Below are positions 1-9,111 of a DNA stretch of 64,000 bases, piece after piece. The DNA is taken from positions 11,381,571-11,445,570 of the forward strand of contig CAJINV010000001.1 in NCBI GenBank assembly GCA_905178155.1. Direction: 5' to 3'. Each line of letters opens with the position of its first letter. The stretch's first letter is position 1. Under the pieces are notes generated by a model. The model did no database searches. It was not told the origin of the DNA and was given only the letters and a program-made list of their open reading frames with translations. Origin of the DNA: Amoebophrya sp. A120 (lineage: Eukaryota; Sar; Dinophyceae; Syndiniales; Amoebophryaceae). A program made the translations under genes and the position numbers.

Positions 1-164
1 GGGACACGAAAAAAACCAAGAATAATCGTGATTCCCAACTTTTCGGTCGTTCGAAGTTGATGTAGTTGGCGACGAGGCGACCATGCTTGGTCGAACAACA
101 GCGCCAAGAATTGGCAGCAATAAGGGCCCCGATCGGGCGTGGGGCGGGTTTTTTTTCTGGGCCT
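1..164. repeat. 164-bp direct duplication, copy 1
   Basis: The first 164 bases recur at 4263-4426 in the same orientation, with identical sequence as far as I can read, starting gggacacgaaaaaaacc and ending tttctgggcct. The first base of the window coincides with the first base of the match, so the repeat may extend further upstream, outside the window. Copy 2 lies just downstream of a copy of the dispersed 60-bp repeat (4179-4238). No protein or RNA family is recognised. It is probably part of a longer dispersed repeat. Confidence 0.9.
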
Positions 165-1921
165 CGCCCGGATGTGGCTCCGGCCTTTGGGCGGGCCCCA
201 GACATCGCGCCGGGCTTGCCTGTCGACCACGGCAGGAAGGCTAGTGGCAAATCAACGCGCGCATTTTCCCCGTTGTTTGCCGTTCTTTGGCTCCTTGCTT
301 GCGGCGCTAAGCTTTTCCGCGCTGTGCGGAATTGCTCGCGCACACAAAAAGGGCGGGGAGATGTGAAGAACGCTACTTGCCCCGACATGCGCCCTCCCAA
401 TATTTGGGCGAACAACCCGGCAACCTAAGACAATGCCCAGAGCAGTTTTTCAATTTGGGCGCACCGCGCCGAGCGGAAAAATGGCCGGCCCACGCTGCCC
501 GCGGACTCGTCTGGCTACTTGCCGCCTGGCAGCCGTGCCCCGGCCGGCGGGGCCAGAGCGCTGCAGGCTCCGGGCCCTAACTTCCTCCGGCCTCTTCTGG
601 TCTTTCTTGCGCAACAACCACTCCGCCTCGTCATTGGATGGGGGCGTGGTCGCGTGGCCTGGCGCCGTGTTTTTTCCCGGCCTTCCTGTTGAACGTCGGC
701 CACCCCAAGTCAGGGGGGCGCACCCGCCTGGGTGAGCACTGGTTGCAGCCACCCGGCCCCAAAGAACAGGCGCGCCACCTTTGTTCATCTTCCCCTCTTG
801 CTCCCGATGTTCCGAGGGGAATGAAATATCCTGCGCCCGCCCAACTACAATTACATCGCACCGTGGCGCGCTCTTTGCCGCGTGCAAAATTTCAAATCGG
901 CAACAGAAAAAAGCCCGCCGAATGCGTAAAAGCCAGGGGCCGCGATGGTTCTTCAGGCGGTCGCGAGCGGGCCCCGCGGCAGCAGCGGCGCTGCGAATAT
1001 GCGCAACGCCGAGCAAAAATCCCGCGAAACCTCACACCCGACTCAAGGTCCCAAGAGATGGCCGACCCAAGAATCTTGGTTTTTTCCCGGTTTTTTTTTC
1101 CGCATCTGGCCAATTCTTGGCCAAAAAGGGCCCTTTTGGCCAAGAAATCCGCTTTTTGGCCAAGAATTGGCCAAAAGGGAGAAAAAAATCCGGGAAAAAA
1201 CCAAGATTCTTGGTTCGGTCATTTGTTTGGGAGGAAGGATTTTTGCTCATTGCTTGGCAATTTGCGAAGGAAAATGCCGCGCGGTGGGCCGCTTCCGAAG
1301 CGCTTCGTGACCGCCACACCCATAGACGAAACGCGCCCGCGGGGGTCAGCAATCGTCGCAGAGGTTGGGGCGCGCGGGAGCCTCCAGGACAAAGCCGCGC
1401 AGGCAATAACACACGCCCACACCGCAAAACGGCTGCGCCTGCTGCGACGTGAATGCCAGCGCCCAGGCCCTGAAGGGTGCAATGTAAGGCGCACCCGCTT
1501 CGGCGCCGCCATTCTTTCTACAGTCAGGGCCCGGGCCGGCGTGCGCTGGGTTGGCTGCTATGGCGCCGCGCTTTTTCCTGTTTTCGGTTTGCTTCTTTGG
1601 CAGCCAAGGGAGGTTTCCCCCCGGATGTCAGTCAAGCAGCAAGGTGAGCATATTTGAAAGCAGCCACCCAGGCTGCGGGGTTTTGGTTTGTTTTTCCGAA
1701 GCCAATTTTCCCGAGGGGCAACGGCCGGGCCCATGCAAGGCCATTCGTAGCCCGCAGGAGCGCCGCCGCTTATTAAGTTCTCCGTGTCCCGCCTCCTGGC
1801 GTTTTCCATGTATGCCAAGAAGTTCGCAGCAAATACTAGCGGCGCGTCTCGTTGATTGTGTGCGCCAGCAGGCGCAGGGCGCACCCTTGGCTCTTCCTGG
1901 CGTCCCTTGCCCCCCCCCCAC
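165..1921. other. GC-rich spacer without a recognisable gene
   Basis: This stretch is rich in GGCC, CCGGG and homopolymer T/A runs. It holds several overlapping open frames on both strands (the longest about 340 codons), but all are proline/arginine/glycine-rich, mutually overlapping and without any recognisable domain. That is what GC-rich noncoding DNA gives. A large hairpin sits at 1062-1219. I see no gene. Confidence 0.6.
1062..1219. repeat. Long imperfect hairpin (about 158 bp)
   Basis: The left arm starts ccgacccaagaatcttgg and the right arm ends ccaagattcttggttcgg, its near-perfect reverse complement. The arms continue inward through ttttttcccgg / ccgggaaaaaa. The inner part is again inverted: ggccaattcttggcc around 1110 pairs with ggccaagaattggcc around 1160. 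The whole segment could fold as one stem. It resembles a small inverted-repeat (MITE-like) element, but I could not find a clear target-site duplication. It differs from the TAT...ATA elements seen in genes. Confidence 0.75.
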
Positions 1922-1963
1922 AGGATTCGAGTCCACACTCTCAAAGATGCTGAAGGATAAACA
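1922..1963. repeat. Dispersed repeat R1, copy 1 (5'-truncated)
   Basis: Shares aggattcgagtccacactc and the following ctcaaagatgctgaag core with three more copies at 2846, 4179 and 5491, all in the same orientation. This copy lacks the gggacg head and has a run of C before it. The segment gattcgagtc matches a tRNA B-box consensus, so a tRNA-derived SINE end is possible, but no A box or cloverleaf is evident. Confidence 0.8.
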
Positions 1964-2463
1964 TTCAACCTGACGGCTCGTGATGAGTTACATGGTCTGA
2001 CGGTTTCGTGACGTTTTGAAAAAAGAAAAGCGAAAATTTTACTGTGGCTCGGCACTACGATAGCTTCGGGCGATAGGCGGCAAAGCCATGCCGCGAAACA
2101 CACCGCGAAGCACCATTGGTCCTACCCCAGGACAGTGTCTGCCTGGGGAGCGTGCACGCATGTCGCCACACGCGTTGAAAATTGTGTGGGCCCCCATAAC
2201 ACAAAAAGACGAAAGAGCAAACCCCAAATGCCCAACGACTGGCATCCCACCAGCCAACGCAGGGGCGCGCAACGGCTGGACGTTGGCCATATTCTGGGTT
2301 GCCGCCTGACGTTTCCCATGGGCGCCTTTGGTGGTAAGTAGCTAGGTAGGCCCTCAGGTAGCCCAAGAATGAAATGACGCAATTTGACGGAATGGTGACA
2401 AAACCGTCACAAGTTGGAAGGCGGTTCCAATTTGGTTAGTGACAGTTTTTCTTCCCCGATGGT

Positions 2464-2580
2464 ATGCTCCGTTTTAGCGGAATTTCTGACGAAACCGTCA
2501 CAAACCGTCAAACAACCGTCACAAACCGTCGCCAGAACGTCAAATATCCTTCCCACAAACCGTCACTCATCTGTCACGAG
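2464..2580. repeat. Short imperfect tandem repeat, accgtcacaa units
   Basis: About ten imperfect copies of an (a)accgtcacaa motif are seen between 2464 and 2580, with scattered further copies from 2395. It is simple-sequence repeat in a noncoding stretch. No function is proposed. Confidence 0.6.
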
Positions 2581-2845
2581 ACTACCAACCAACCAGCAAG
2601 GAGACACCACGGGTCCGTCAACCTGCGCGCCGAGCAAGATTGTGCACATGCTGTGCCCCCACTAAGCCGAAAGGAGAAGCGAAGCTTGCCGACCCCGCCT
2701 AAAGGGGAGGACGCCAAAACCCGCAACAAGGCAGGACACACACCCAGAATCAAAACCGCTGCGGCTTGACCCTAGGATGAGCGCACCCACGGCCCATATT
2801 TGGAACGAACCCGTTACACATCCACACACACCACAAAAACATGTG

Positions 2846-2885
2846 GGGACGAGGATTCGAGTCCACACTCTCAAAGATGCTGAAG
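2846..2885. repeat. Dispersed repeat R1, copy 2
   Basis: A 40-base copy of R1 beginning gggacgaggattcgagtcc and ending gatgctgaag. After that it diverges from the other copies, whose continuation is gataaacacgaagtgcaacc. Confidence 0.85.
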
Positions 2886-3447
2886 TCAAGAGGTCTGAAT
2901 TTCCAAGATGAGTTAACTGAATTAAATGAGTAAATTTTTTTTGCAATCGCCGGCCTTCCGGGTCGTTGGTGATTCTGTCTGGCCGAACGGTACCGCTTGC
3001 GGCCGCAGTCCTTCGCTATCGCTGGCGGCCTGCCCGGTTTCCACAAACGGGCGCGGGGACTGCGTAGTGGCTGCCGGAACTGCTAATGCCGTCGCGAAGG
3101 CCGGTTCCGTTTGAATGAGACTTCGTCTCCCGTCGCGCACCAAATGACCGCAGAGACGAAGGCGGCCCGACACTCTCCTGCACCGTGGACCCATAACGCC
3201 AGCCTGGCTTCGTCGACGGCTGCTCGTCCAGGTCGACACAAGTTTCGGACCCTCCAATGCTGTCCTAAAGTTCACATACGTCCACAAGCTTTCCTCCACG
3301 ACCTAGCTAAAGCACCTAAAAAACAACCGAAGTCGGGGTCTCTCCTTCAGATAAAGGTAGCGCCCGGAACATCCAAAGTAGTAAAGAGGTCATTGCTAGC
3401 TCTGCGGAATTGATTGGCGATCTTGTTTGTCACGAGTTTGTCGCTGC
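2886..3447. other. Spacer without a recognisable gene
   Basis: This lies between R1 copy 2 and the 3' end of the lysine-rich gene. Open frames exist on both strands (60-125 codons) but are compositionally unremarkable and overlap each other. No motif is recognised. It would include the 3' UTR of the minus-strand gene that ends at 3448. Confidence 0.4.
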
Positions 3448-4162
3448 CTAGTCGAAGAGACCGGCGACCTTGCTTTCAAAAAGATCTTTGTTCTTGCCGC
3501 CCTTTTTGAACACCGCAGTACTGCCACTGCTGGAAGAAGATGCATTTCCGCCGGCGTTTTTCTTCGACTTCTGCAGGTCCTTCATCTTCGCTGCCACCAC
3601 CGCGACGTCCGCATTGGTGATCTTCTTGACCCGCTTTGCACCGCCCTTCTTGTTGGTGTCCGGCTCATCATCTTCGTCCACAATAACGGCGTCGTCCTTC
3701 TTCTTCGTCGCATTGTTTCTCTTGCGCTTGTTATTTTGCTCCCGATTGGCCTGCTCCTTGATGATCCCGATATCATTGGCCAGGGCTACCAGCTTGCCCG
3801 CTTCAATGTTGGTGAGAAACTTGCTGCAGTTGTTGCGCAGGTTGTCGGCCTGCTCGGTGATCAGCATCAGCTGCGGGCTCTTAAGGGTCTTGAGTTTGTC
3901 CTTGTTCTTCTGGTGATTCAGCAGCGCGTTCTTGTGCGTAAGCGCGCAGGAGATTTTCGAGTCGCCCAGGTGGTAGTTGAAGGAGTCCTTGTAGACCGCA
4001 TCGATCTCCATCAGTGGGGCCTTCGCCACCCTCGCCTGCGCCTTCTCGTCGTCCAGGGTCAGATCGATGTATTTGATCGCGCGGGACGCTCTGACCTCGT
4101 CAATCGAGCCCGCCTTCGAAAACTCCAGGGCGAGGAGCAAGTCCTCGGCCACACGTTGCGAC
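3448..4162 (-). CDS. Lysine-rich hypothetical protein, C-terminal exon
   Basis: This is an open frame of about 237 codons ending in a stop at 3448. It has no ATG near its 5' end; the frame is entered after a good 3' splice site (ataaacag at 4163-4170), so it is called as the last exon of a gene whose upstream exon I cannot locate. The protein is hydrophilic. The first half has helical, coiled-coil-like segments. A basic stretch (NNKRKRNNATKKK) is followed by an acidic one and by KKGGAKRVKK, together resembling a bipartite nuclear signal. A serine run and a GGKNKD tail close it. No family is recognised. The predicted intron directly upstream contains repeat R1 copy 3, which is unusual. The codon pattern is like the other minus-strand genes. 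That it is coding is fairly likely; the product is unknown. Confidence 0.55.
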
Positions 4163-4178
4163 CTGTTTATCGTTTTTT

Positions 4179-4238
4179 GGGACGAGGATTCGAGTCCACA
4201 CTCTCAAAGATGCTGAAGGATAAACACGAAGTGCAACC
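4179..4238. repeat. Dispersed repeat R1, copy 3
   Basis: A full 60-base copy: gggacgaggattcgagtcc, then cacactctcaaagatgctg, then aaggataaacacgaagtg. It matches copy 4 (5491-5550) with one difference (gagtcc versus gcgtcc). It lies 24 bases before duplication copy 2 and just upstream (minus sense) of the acceptor of the lysine-rich exon. Confidence 0.9.
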
Positions 4239-4262
4239 ATATGAACGGACAAAATGCAAAAC

Positions 4263-4426
4263 GGGACACGAAAAAAACCAAGAATAATCGTGATTCCCAA
4301 CTTTTCGGTCGTTCGAAGTTGATGTAGTTGGCGACGAGGCGACCATGCTTGGTCGAACAACAGCGCCAAGAATTGGCAGCAATAAGGGCCCCGATCGGGC
4401 GTGGGGCGGGTTTTTTTTCTGGGCCT
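4263..4426. repeat. 164-bp direct duplication, copy 2
   Basis: Same sequence and orientation as 1-164 with an offset of 4,262 bases. The sequences after the match (cgcccggatg versus tcatgcggaa) are unrelated, so this is a bounded repeat and not a large segmental duplication. Confidence 0.9.
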
Positions 4427-4779
4427 TCATGCGGAAAACGCCCGGGCGGTTTGCCTTTCTAAAAGACTTCTAATTTTTCCGGTTTTGAAAAAAAAAGCCC
4501 AACCCATTTGCCCCATCCGCGGATCGGGTGGGAATCAAATCAAAAAAAGGCGCCCACACTACCCAGGAAGAAAGAGGAGGAGAGAGAGCCGCCGGCCCGG
4601 CGACGCAGACAACCCGATGGCAGGAGACTTACGATGAGGCGACGGGGTGCAACAAGAAATCAAGACAACCACTCCCAAACCAGAAACCCGCCAGGACGAT
4701 CGCAACACGCCCTTCCAACGCGGCGATCACAACAACCTTCGAAAGCCCGACCTTTAGTTCCGACGTCTAAAGCCCTTCT

Positions 4780-5000
4780 CTCATTTCCGCCTCTAATTCC
4801 CGCCTCTAAAACTGGCCTCTAAAGTCGGCCTCTAAAACCGGTCTCTAAAGCCGGCCTCTAAAGCCGGTCTCTAAAACCGGTCTCTAAAACCGGTCTCTAA
4901 AGCCGGTCTCTAAAGCCGGTCTCTAAAACCGGCTTCTAAAACAGCCTCTAAAAAGGCTTCTAAAATATCCTCTAACTTCGTCCTCTAAAAATCCTCTAAT
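4780..5000. repeat. 13-bp minisatellite, tctctaaa(a/g)ccgg
   Basis: Roughly a dozen imperfect copies of a 12-13 base unit (tctctaaaaccgg, cctctaaagccgg) run through this interval, with more degenerate cctctaaaa units on either side (4745-5050). The unit has no codon-phase constraint and the frames through it are interrupted. It is noncoding simple tandem repeat. Confidence 0.8.
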
Positions 5001-5490
5001 TCTTCCGCCGGCATGGCAGTTTTCGGACTTCTAAAAATCCTCTAAAACTGCCATACAGGCGAAATCACACACAAAGTCGCGATTTTGTGATTTTAGAAGA
5101 CGAAATAGAAGAACTCGGGACGCCAAAACCGGAAGCGGAACCGGAAGATTCCGGCTCCGCTTCACGCGAACATCCAGTGCCGGACATCCCGAAATGTTTG
5201 CTTCGGACCTGCAGGAGATGACGTTCGTGTTCGAAACCACGAACATCATCTCCCGGCCCTCGACAAACGATCTACTTCTTCGAGCCAGCGGTGCATGTGC
5301 GGGGATGCGAAGAGGCGCAGACCGCTTCGCATCTCCAGAGAAGACGGGCAAGCCCCTCGCCTACCACCCACATTGTGCGCCACCCTCCAATGTACATCTA
5401 CACCCACCAACGACCACCCTGGTAGCCCAAAATTGCGCGGAACCACTTTACCCAAAAAACAGCCCTAATTTTTAAATTTTAAAAGTGCAC

Positions 5491-5550
5491 GGGACGAGGA
5501 TTCGCGTCCACACTCTCAAAGATGCTGAAGGATAAACACGAAGTGCAACC
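5491..5550. repeat. Dispersed repeat R1, copy 4
   Basis: A full 60-base copy with one substitution in the B-box-like core (ggattcgcgtcc). It marks the end of the repeat-dense block. The AT-richer sequence after it (5551-6001) is the 3' flank of the WD40 gene and shows no feature. Confidence 0.9.
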
Positions 5551-6001
5551 AACATATGTGAAATATTTTTTCAACACGAATCACATCACACGAAATCAAG
5601 CGAACGACAAGCCTCTGCAGTTCCTTTGGATAAATTCGCCTATTTGGTAGTTTTGTTTACTCTCTCGCAATCATTCTTCAACTCCAAGCTAAACTCGAAC
5701 AAAAGACAAAGACGGCTCTCGGTGTAACTCGCTTCGAATAGACACAGCATATCAGGCTGCGCCTGTGCTCTGGATAGTGTAAAATGAACGAAGATATGGT
5801 ATCCAAATCAGGAGCTATGCTACAACGATACACAGCGAATCGCAAAAATTAAAATCAAAAAGACCGACATAAATGAACAACGGGAGAGACTCTCACTATA
5901 TTGAGGCTCTGGTTCTGCAAGAACGTTTTTGTTTTTTCTCGGGGGCAGCTCGTTCTTTCACAAGAAAGTGCAATTTTCATATTCTCCAATGCTGTAAGAT
6001 T

Positions 6002-8083
6002 CTACCTCACCACCTTGTCGAAAAACTGCACATTTCCGTCGTCTCCAGTCGCGACGAGCGTTCCACAGCTGGCCACCACGACTGCGCGAATGGCGTTCTC
6101 GCAGATTTTCTGCTGGCTGCGCATTTCCCCACTCACAGCGTCGACGAAGGTAAGGAAGCCGTGGCCGTCGCCTAGCACCAGGGTGTTCGCAACCAGGTTC
6201 GCGGTGTAGACAAAGTCACCCGAAACAGGGCCTAGCTCAAAGAAACTCGATCCCGCAGTAACATCCGTCCACTTCACGACACCGTCCGCGCCCACCGTGA
6301 GAATGTTGCGCTCGCCGTGGACCAGGATGTTGTTCACAGCTCCCGTGTGGAGCGCGAAATTGTGGGCGCATCTCGCCTGCCGCGGATCCCATGCCCGCAC
6401 GTGTCCATCCTGCGCGCCGGTGAGGAATAGAGTTGATGTTGGTGTAGCTGGCATTGCAGCAGACTGCGGCTGTGAGGATTCTTCTTCTGGGCGAGGAGGA
6501 CTACACGCCATGTCTTGCAGCGCAGTGATGTGCCCCTTGTGGCCAGTGAGCGTCTGAATGCAGGTTCCGGTGGTGGATGATCGCGCTCGCCCGAGGTCCC
6601 ACAGCTTGCAAACCCCAGACCGATCGCCGGAAAGTATGAAGCTGCTGTCCTGCGCAGAGGAAGTAGTGGATCCACCTCGTGATGACCACAGAAAGTCCAG
6701 CACTGGCGCGGAGTGCCCTGCCAGTGTGCAGGCTTCCCGCTTGGTTTTCAGATCCCACACCCGCAGTGTCTTGTCGTACGACGCGCTCACGGCGAGCGTT
6801 CCTTTGGCCAGGATTTTTGAGATGGACCCCCGATGCCCAGCAAGCTCCTTGCAGGCGATTCGAGCGGCGGCGCTGCTTCTGCCTCCACGGCCGCGCGCAA
6901 GTGCAGCAGTTGAGCTACTTGACGATCCGCCGCCTCCGCCACTCCAAACACAGATCTTACTGTCCGCGCCACCGGATATGACCGTTGACTCGTCGGCTTC
7001 GGCGTAGCAACAGGCAGTCACCCAGTCCTTGTGGCCGAGCGTCTCCGAAGATGGAGCAGAAAACAACCGCGATACAGTGCCACTACTCACTTCCAATTCT
7101 TTTACCAAATGGTCGCAGCCTCCCACGAGAACGTGCGTGGCGGCACGGTTTTTGGCCATGCACAGAATGTTCCTGTCACTCACATCTATCCATCGCCCGG
7201 CGGCCCAGTGTTCGCGTTCCTGACCGTGTTTGACCGACGTCCAAGAACTGGAATTAGAAGCGATTTCGAAGTGACGCAGTTCCTGCAACGGTGAACCACC
7301 AGAAACAGGAACTTCTTCGGTTTTCATATTGGCAGAACACATTTCTTCGTTGCTACCGTTTCTGACATGTTGTTCAACCTGCACATTCTCGAGCGGCCGC
7401 TGCGACGACATCTTCGCAGTTTGTACGTGCAAATATGGATCAGCCTCCGTTCCAGATACACCATCGTCCCTCAGATGTTCTTCGAACTCCCGCATGTATG
7501 CGTCGTTTCGCAAGTGCGATGTTGCTGCAGATGTCAACTGCACCGCCGGCCCGCTCTTTTGCACCGGACCTTCCGGCTTTTTCTTTTGCGCCAGTTTCGA
7601 CCGCAGGCCCGCAGAGAGAGGCGCCGCTACTCCGAGGACGCGAGCTCCTCCACCCCCTGCGGTCGGAGCGCCCGATGCCCGGGTCTCCTGTGTGCTTCGT
7701 TGTTGCTTTTTCACTGAGGCTGGAACACCGAATTTCTGATCGCCCTTTATGTGTAACAGGTTAAGTTCCGATGGAGTGGAAGCGGGTTTCCTGCTGTCGT
7801 CCGTTGGAGCTGATGGCAGTAGTGGCACCCTTGAACCTCCAAAAGGTTTAGCACCTAGCCGCCTTAGAATCTGTTGTCCATTGGGGCCCTCGAGCGGCAA
7901 AAAGATGTCCGAAGACATTTGGTCGGCCAGACAGACCCATTCCCGCCCGTCGGAAGTGATTAGGCTCCCCGTGATGGTCTCGCCTTTCTTGGCCTTGCCA
8001 AGCAACTTATCATCCCAATCTGCTGAGCCGCGATGCTGCACTGGCAACAGCACCTCGAATCGCTCAACTTGTTCACACGGCAT
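6002..8083 (-). CDS. WD40-repeat protein, single exon (693 aa)
   Basis: An intact frame of 693 codons from an ATG at 8083 (MPCEQVERFEVLLPV). Residues about 1-290 are low-complexity and serine/alanine-rich and match nothing I know. From about residue 290 to the end there are six or seven WD40 blades, recognised by GH...WD or GH...VW spacing: LGHKDWVTACCY...KICVW, LAGHRGSISKILAK...LRVWD, LAGHSAPVLDF...CKLWD, LTGHKGHITAL...VRAWD, then LHTGAVNNILVHG and a final blade ending VQFFDK. Such propellers are scaffolds. The specific partner cannot be told from sequence, although the neighbours are flagellar genes. A glycine/serine run sits in a loop of one blade. There is no signal peptide or membrane segment. 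No intron is needed. Orthology to a named WD protein is not established. Confidence 0.85.
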   Translation of the reverse strand: MPCEQVERFEVLLPVQHRGSADWDDKLLGKAKKGETITGSLITSDGREWVCLADQMSSDIFLPLEGPNGQQILRRLGAKPFGGSRVPLLPSAPTDDSRKPASTPSELNLLHIKGDQKFGVPASVKKQQRSTQETRASGAPTAGGGGARVLGVAAPLSAGLRSKLAQKKKPEGPVQKSGPAVQLTSAATSHLRNDAYMREFEEHLRDDGVSGTEADPYLHVQTAKMSSQRPLENVQVEQHVRNGSNEEMCSANMKTEEVPVSGGSPLQELRHFEIASNSSSWTSVKHGQEREHWAAGRWIDVSDRNILCMAKNRAATHVLVGGCDHLVKELEVSSGTVSRLFSAPSSETLGHKDWVTACCYAEADESTVISGGADSKICVWSGGGGGSSSSSTAALARGRGGRSSAAARIACKELAGHRGSISKILAKGTLAVSASYDKTLRVWDLKTKREACTLAGHSAPVLDFLWSSRGGSTTSSAQDSSFILSGDRSGVCKLWDLGRARSSTTGTCIQTLTGHKGHITALQDMACSPPRPEEESSQPQSAAMPATPTSTLFLTGAQDGHVRAWDPRQARCAHNFALHTGAVNNILVHGERNILTVGADGVVKWTDVTAGSSFFELGPVSGDFVYTANLVANTLVLGDGHGFLTFVDAVSGEMRSQQKICENAIRAVVVASCGTLVATGDDGNVQFFDKVVR

Positions 8084-9111
8084 ATTTCGTACTGTATTGA
8101 AACAACAACTCCTTGAGATTGTCAGACATTTACAAACGAAACAGATCTAAATAAATCGTGCAAAATCACATCCCTGTACCTTGTTCACGAGCTCCTTTAG
8201 GGGCTGAAACGGTTCTCAAGGTTCACTCAGAGAAAGAAAAACCTAAATTCGATCTTGGGAAGAATGGGAACTGACAAATCCAATTGAGCTGCCCACTGTA
8301 CATAAATTTCCTTATTTCAAAAGGTCGGATTTTCCGTCTCAATCGCTCCTTGTCGATACGAAGGCTTCCGTGTAAGGCGCAGTTTCGTTTGTTCGCTCAG
8401 AAAACGAAGAAGTTTGTTGGATGCCAAATTCGCGAAGTTGACCCATGCTCGCTACCAGGCCATCTCAACAGGCCGAACTCCGCTTTCAATGAATGTAATG
8501 AGCTTATGAAAGCAGGAGATACAGATAGAGTCTCTGCTTTCTCCTTTTCCCAATCCATAGACCGGGAATCTGACTTTACCAAAACATAGAACTACATGGT
8601 CGTATGCAATTCTAAGGAGGCACGCATCATCTTGCACGGCAACATCATCGCTTCAGATATAACCGGTGCGCTCTCTCCGGCCAAAATTCAAATGACGCCA
8701 GAAGAACAGTCAGTCGTCACATGTTACAGTTGATTTGCGATTACATATTAAGAAGTTGATTTGCGATTACATATACATACTGAATTTGCCGATAAAAAAA
8801 AACAACATTGAGCCAAACTGACGTAAAAAACTAAACCATGAAACCTGACGTAAAAAACAAAACTTTGCTGCTTCTTCTTGAAACGCCACGTAATCAAGAC
8901 CTGAGAGACGAAAAAGATTACAACTTAGGTGGGTTCCCTACTACGAAAATCAAAATGCATTTAAAGTAATACACCGAATTTGACGTCTAAATTGTACATG
9001 AAGCGATAGAAATCAATCGCTGCTGGGCGACGATGCCTTTGCGAAGATGAATCGCATGTCCTCTCGCACAGAGCGCAATGCCGCTTCTGCGCTTTACTTC
9101 TAAAACCCTGT
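8084..9111. other. Intergenic spacer
   Basis: This is AT-rich DNA between the 5' end of the WD40 gene and the 3' end of the coiled-coil gene. At 8730-8775 a 21-base unit (agttgatttgcgattacata) occurs twice in tandem, separated by a few bases. No gene is recognised. Confidence 0.5.

Noticed and set aside
638-1657. 339-codon plus-strand frame in the GC-rich spacer
   Set aside because: It overlaps long frames in other phases and on the other strand, is rich in Arg/Pro/Gly, has no domain, and contains the large hairpin.
1922-1963. A tRNA gene suggested by the B-box-like gattcgagtc
   Set aside because: No A box or acceptor/anticodon stems could be assembled around any of the four copies.
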